A stretch of DNA of 64,000 nucleotides, taken from contig NZ_NOXG01000004.1 of assembly GCF_003207955.1 (NCBI RefSeq), positions 1 to 64,000 of the forward strand. The letters run 5' to 3'. This DNA is from Novacetimonas pomaceti. Its GTDB lineage: Bacteria; Pseudomonadota; Alphaproteobacteria; Acetobacterales; Acetobacteraceae. This document shows, one piece after another, positions 62,419-64,000 of the stretch (positions are counted from its first letter, which is position 1; every line of letters starts with the position of its first letter). The notes below the pieces were generated by a model. That model was given only the letters and a program-made list of their open reading frames with translations. It made no database searches and was not told where the DNA came from. The position numbers and the translations under genes are program-made.

Positions 62419-63026
62419 TCGCGCAGTTGACAGGGCTGGCGGGACAGGTGGAGGCCGACCGCTGTGTCATCGATGTCGGCGGCGTCGGCTATCTGGTCCA
62501 TGCCTCCACCCGCACGCTTTCGGCCCTGCCGCAGCCACCCGAAGTGGCGCGCGTGCTGGTGGAAACCGTGGTGCGGGAGGACGCGATCCTGCTGTACGGT
62601 TTCATCGACGCGGCCGAACGGTCGTGGTTCCGCCTGCTGACGACGGTGCAGGGCGTGGGCGCGAAGGTCGCGCTGGCGATCCTGTCCACGCTGTCCGCCA
62701 CCGACCTGATCGCGGCCATCGCGGCGGGGGACAAGGCGGGGCTGACGCGCGCGGCGGGCGTGGGCGCGCGTCTGGCGCAACGGATCGTCACCGAACTGCG
62801 TGACAAGTGCGATGGCATGCCCACGGGTGGCGTCGCGGGCGTTACGGTCGCGGCGGCGGCCGGCGCGGGCGGCGGGGTCCTGTCGGACGCGCTGCTGGCG
62901 CTGTCGGGCCTGGGCTTCCGCCGGGCGGAGGCGCAGCCGGTGGTCGCGCGCGTGATGGAACGGCTGGAGGGCGGAGGCGACCTTGACGTCATCATCCGCG
63001 AAAGCCTGAAGGAACTGGCCCGATGA
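62415..63026 (+). CDS. ruvA: Holliday junction DNA-binding protein RuvA
   Basis: Protein of 203 aa that binds the junction as a tetramer and loads RuvB. The OB-fold domain (MIAQLTGLAGQVEADRCVID) is at 1-62, the helix-hairpin-helix motifs at about 70-130 (TTVQGVGAKVALAIL, and RAAGVGARLAQRIV), and the C-terminal domain that touches RuvB at 153-203 (LSDALLALSGLGFRRAEAQP). Overlaps ruvC and ruvB by four bases on each side. Confidence 0.96.
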   Translation: MIAQLTGLAGQVEADRCVIDVGGVGYLVHASTRTLSALPQPPEVARVLVETVVREDAILLYGFIDAAERSWFRLLTTVQGVGAKVALAILSTLSATDLIAAIAAGDKAGLTRAAGVGARLAQRIVTELRDKCDGMPTGGVAGVTVAAAAGAGGGVLSDALLALSGLGFRRAEAQPVVARVMERLEGGGDLDVIIRESLKELAR

Positions 63027-64000
63027 GCGAACATCCCGAACGCGAGATCGATGCCACCCGGGGGGAGGACGATGCGGCCGAGGCCAGCCTGCGGCCCCAG
63101 ACGCTGGATGATTTCACCGGGCAGAAGGCCAGCCGCGAAAACCTTGCCGTCTTCATCGCCGCCGCCCGGCAGCGGGGGGAGGCGATGGACCACGTCCTGC
63201 TGCACGGGCCGCCGGGGCTGGGCAAGACGACGCTGGCGCAGATCGTGGCGCGTGAGCTTGGCGTCGGCTTCCGCGCCACGTCCGGGCCGGTCATACAGCG
63301 CGCCGGCGACCTTGCCGCGATCCTGACCAACCTGCAGCCGCGCGACGTGCTGTTCATTGACGAGATCCACCGCCTCCAGCCCTCCATCGAGGAGGTGCTG
63401 TATCCGGCGATGGAGGATTTCCAGCTCGACCTGATCATCGGCGAGGGACCGGCGGCGCGATCGGTGCGCATCGACCTTTCGCCCTTTACGCTGGTGGCGG
63501 CCACGACGCGTGCGGGCCTGCTGGCGACGCCGCTGCGCGACCGGTTCGGGATCCCGCTGCGGCTGGTGTTCTACACGCCCGAGGAACTGCGCCAGATCGT
63601 CTCACGCGGGGCGCAGAAGCTCAATTTCGAACTGACCCATGACGGGGCGGAAGAAATCGCCCGCCGTTCACGCGGCACGCCGCGCATCGCCGGGCGGCTT
63701 TTGCGGCGGGTGCGCGATTTCGCCGCCGTGGCGCGGTCGGGACACGGGCCGGTGGACCGGGCGCTGGCCGATGCGGCGCTGGCGCGGCTGGAGGTGGATT
63801 CGATGGGCCTTGACGGCATGGACCGCCGTTACCTGCGCCGGATCGCGGAATACCACCATGGCGGCCCGGTGGGGGTGGAGACGCTGGCCGCGGCGCTGGC
63901 CGAGGCGCGCGACACGATCGAGGACGTGATCGAACCCTACCTGATCCAGGAGGGGCTGGTCCTGCGCACCAGTCGCGGGCGCATGCTGGGCGAACGTGGC
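63023..64000 (+). CDS. ruvB: Holliday junction helicase RuvB, C-terminus off the window
   Basis: AAA+ motor of branch migration; 326 codons are in the window and only the last 10-25 residues of a usual RuvB (about 340-350 aa) are missing. Walker A is HGPPGLGKTT (61-70), Walker B is DVLFIDEIHRLQPSIEEVLY, and sensor 1 VAATTRAGLL follows. The end has RTSRGRMLGERG, the wing of the winged-helix domain. The start ATG at 63023 overlaps the ruvA stop. Confidence 0.97.
   Translation, partial: MSEHPEREIDATRGEDDAAEASLRPQTLDDFTGQKASRENLAVFIAAARQRGEAMDHVLLHGPPGLGKTTLAQIVARELGVGFRATSGPVIQRAGDLAAILTNLQPRDVLFIDEIHRLQPSIEEVLYPAMEDFQLDLIIGEGPAARSVRIDLSPFTLVAATTRAGLLATPLRDRFGIPLRLVFYTPEELRQIVSRGAQKLNFELTHDGAEEIARRSRGTPRIAGRLLRRVRDFAAVARSGHGPVDRALADAALARLEVDSMGLDGMDRRYLRRIAEYHHGGPVGVETLAAALAEARDTIEDVIEPYLIQEGLVLRTSRGRMLGERG

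Overview
The window is a 64 kb chromosomal piece of a high-GC alphaproteobacterium, most likely an acetic acid bacterium (Acetobacteraceae; Komagataeibacter, Novacetimonas or Gluconacetobacter is my best guess). The guess rests on the combination of hopanoid gene hpnH, a bacterial pyruvate decarboxylase, a quinone-linked D-lactate dehydrogenase next to acetoin genes, an OprB-type sugar porin, a stand-alone Hint-domain protein and a SAM-II riboswitch. I see no phage, insertion sequence, integrase or CRISPR array; this is ordinary core and accessory chromosome.

Layout, left to right. 1-3.3 kb: the first codons of dxs (minus) diverge from hpnH, then a PaeA/YtfL-like membrane protein. 3.4-9.6 kb: lytic transglycosylase and an uracil-DNA glycosylase-like gene (minus), divergent from a TPR protein coupled to ispE. 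10-17 kb (all minus): an SDR-fold protein lacking its catalytic residues, a YqaA-type membrane protein, an OmpR/EnvZ-type two-component pair, cysK and a LuxR-type regulator. 17.2-25.1 kb: degenerate Hint protein, DUF2272 lipoprotein, aldo/keto reductase, Na+/H+ antiporter, cbpA-cbpM and small secreted proteins. 25.5-31.9 kb: four plus-strand genes around pyruvate (acetolactate decarboxylase, acetolactate synthase, D-lactate dehydrogenase, pyruvate decarboxylase). 32-40.8 kb (mostly minus): S41 peptidase, an SbcC/SbcD-like nuclease pair, an aminoglycoside-phosphotransferase-fold kinase and an OprB porin.

41-50 kb: moaB, a DJ-1/PfpI protein, folE, then metZ-apaG behind a SAM-II riboswitch, tRNA-Gly(CCC), and an mlaE-mlaF-mlaD-pqiC type lipid-transport operon. 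50-54.6 kb: a tightly overlapping mscS / 2-oxoglutarate dioxygenase / SGNH-like operon. 55-64 kb: RDD protein, argJ and a periplasmic parvulin (minus), then secA, yebC and ruvC-ruvA-ruvB (plus; ruvB runs off the window end).

The most unusual structure is a family of nine ~80 bp intergenic elements, each with two strong inner hairpins enclosed by a terminal inverted repeat. All nine sit just downstream of stop codons and six lie between convergent genes, which suggests a role at transcript 3' ends. Other points worth checking are an in-frame upstream ORF between the SAM-II aptamer and metZ, the SDR and Hint proteins that look catalytically dead, and the mscS-dioxygenase-SGNH operon of unknown purpose.
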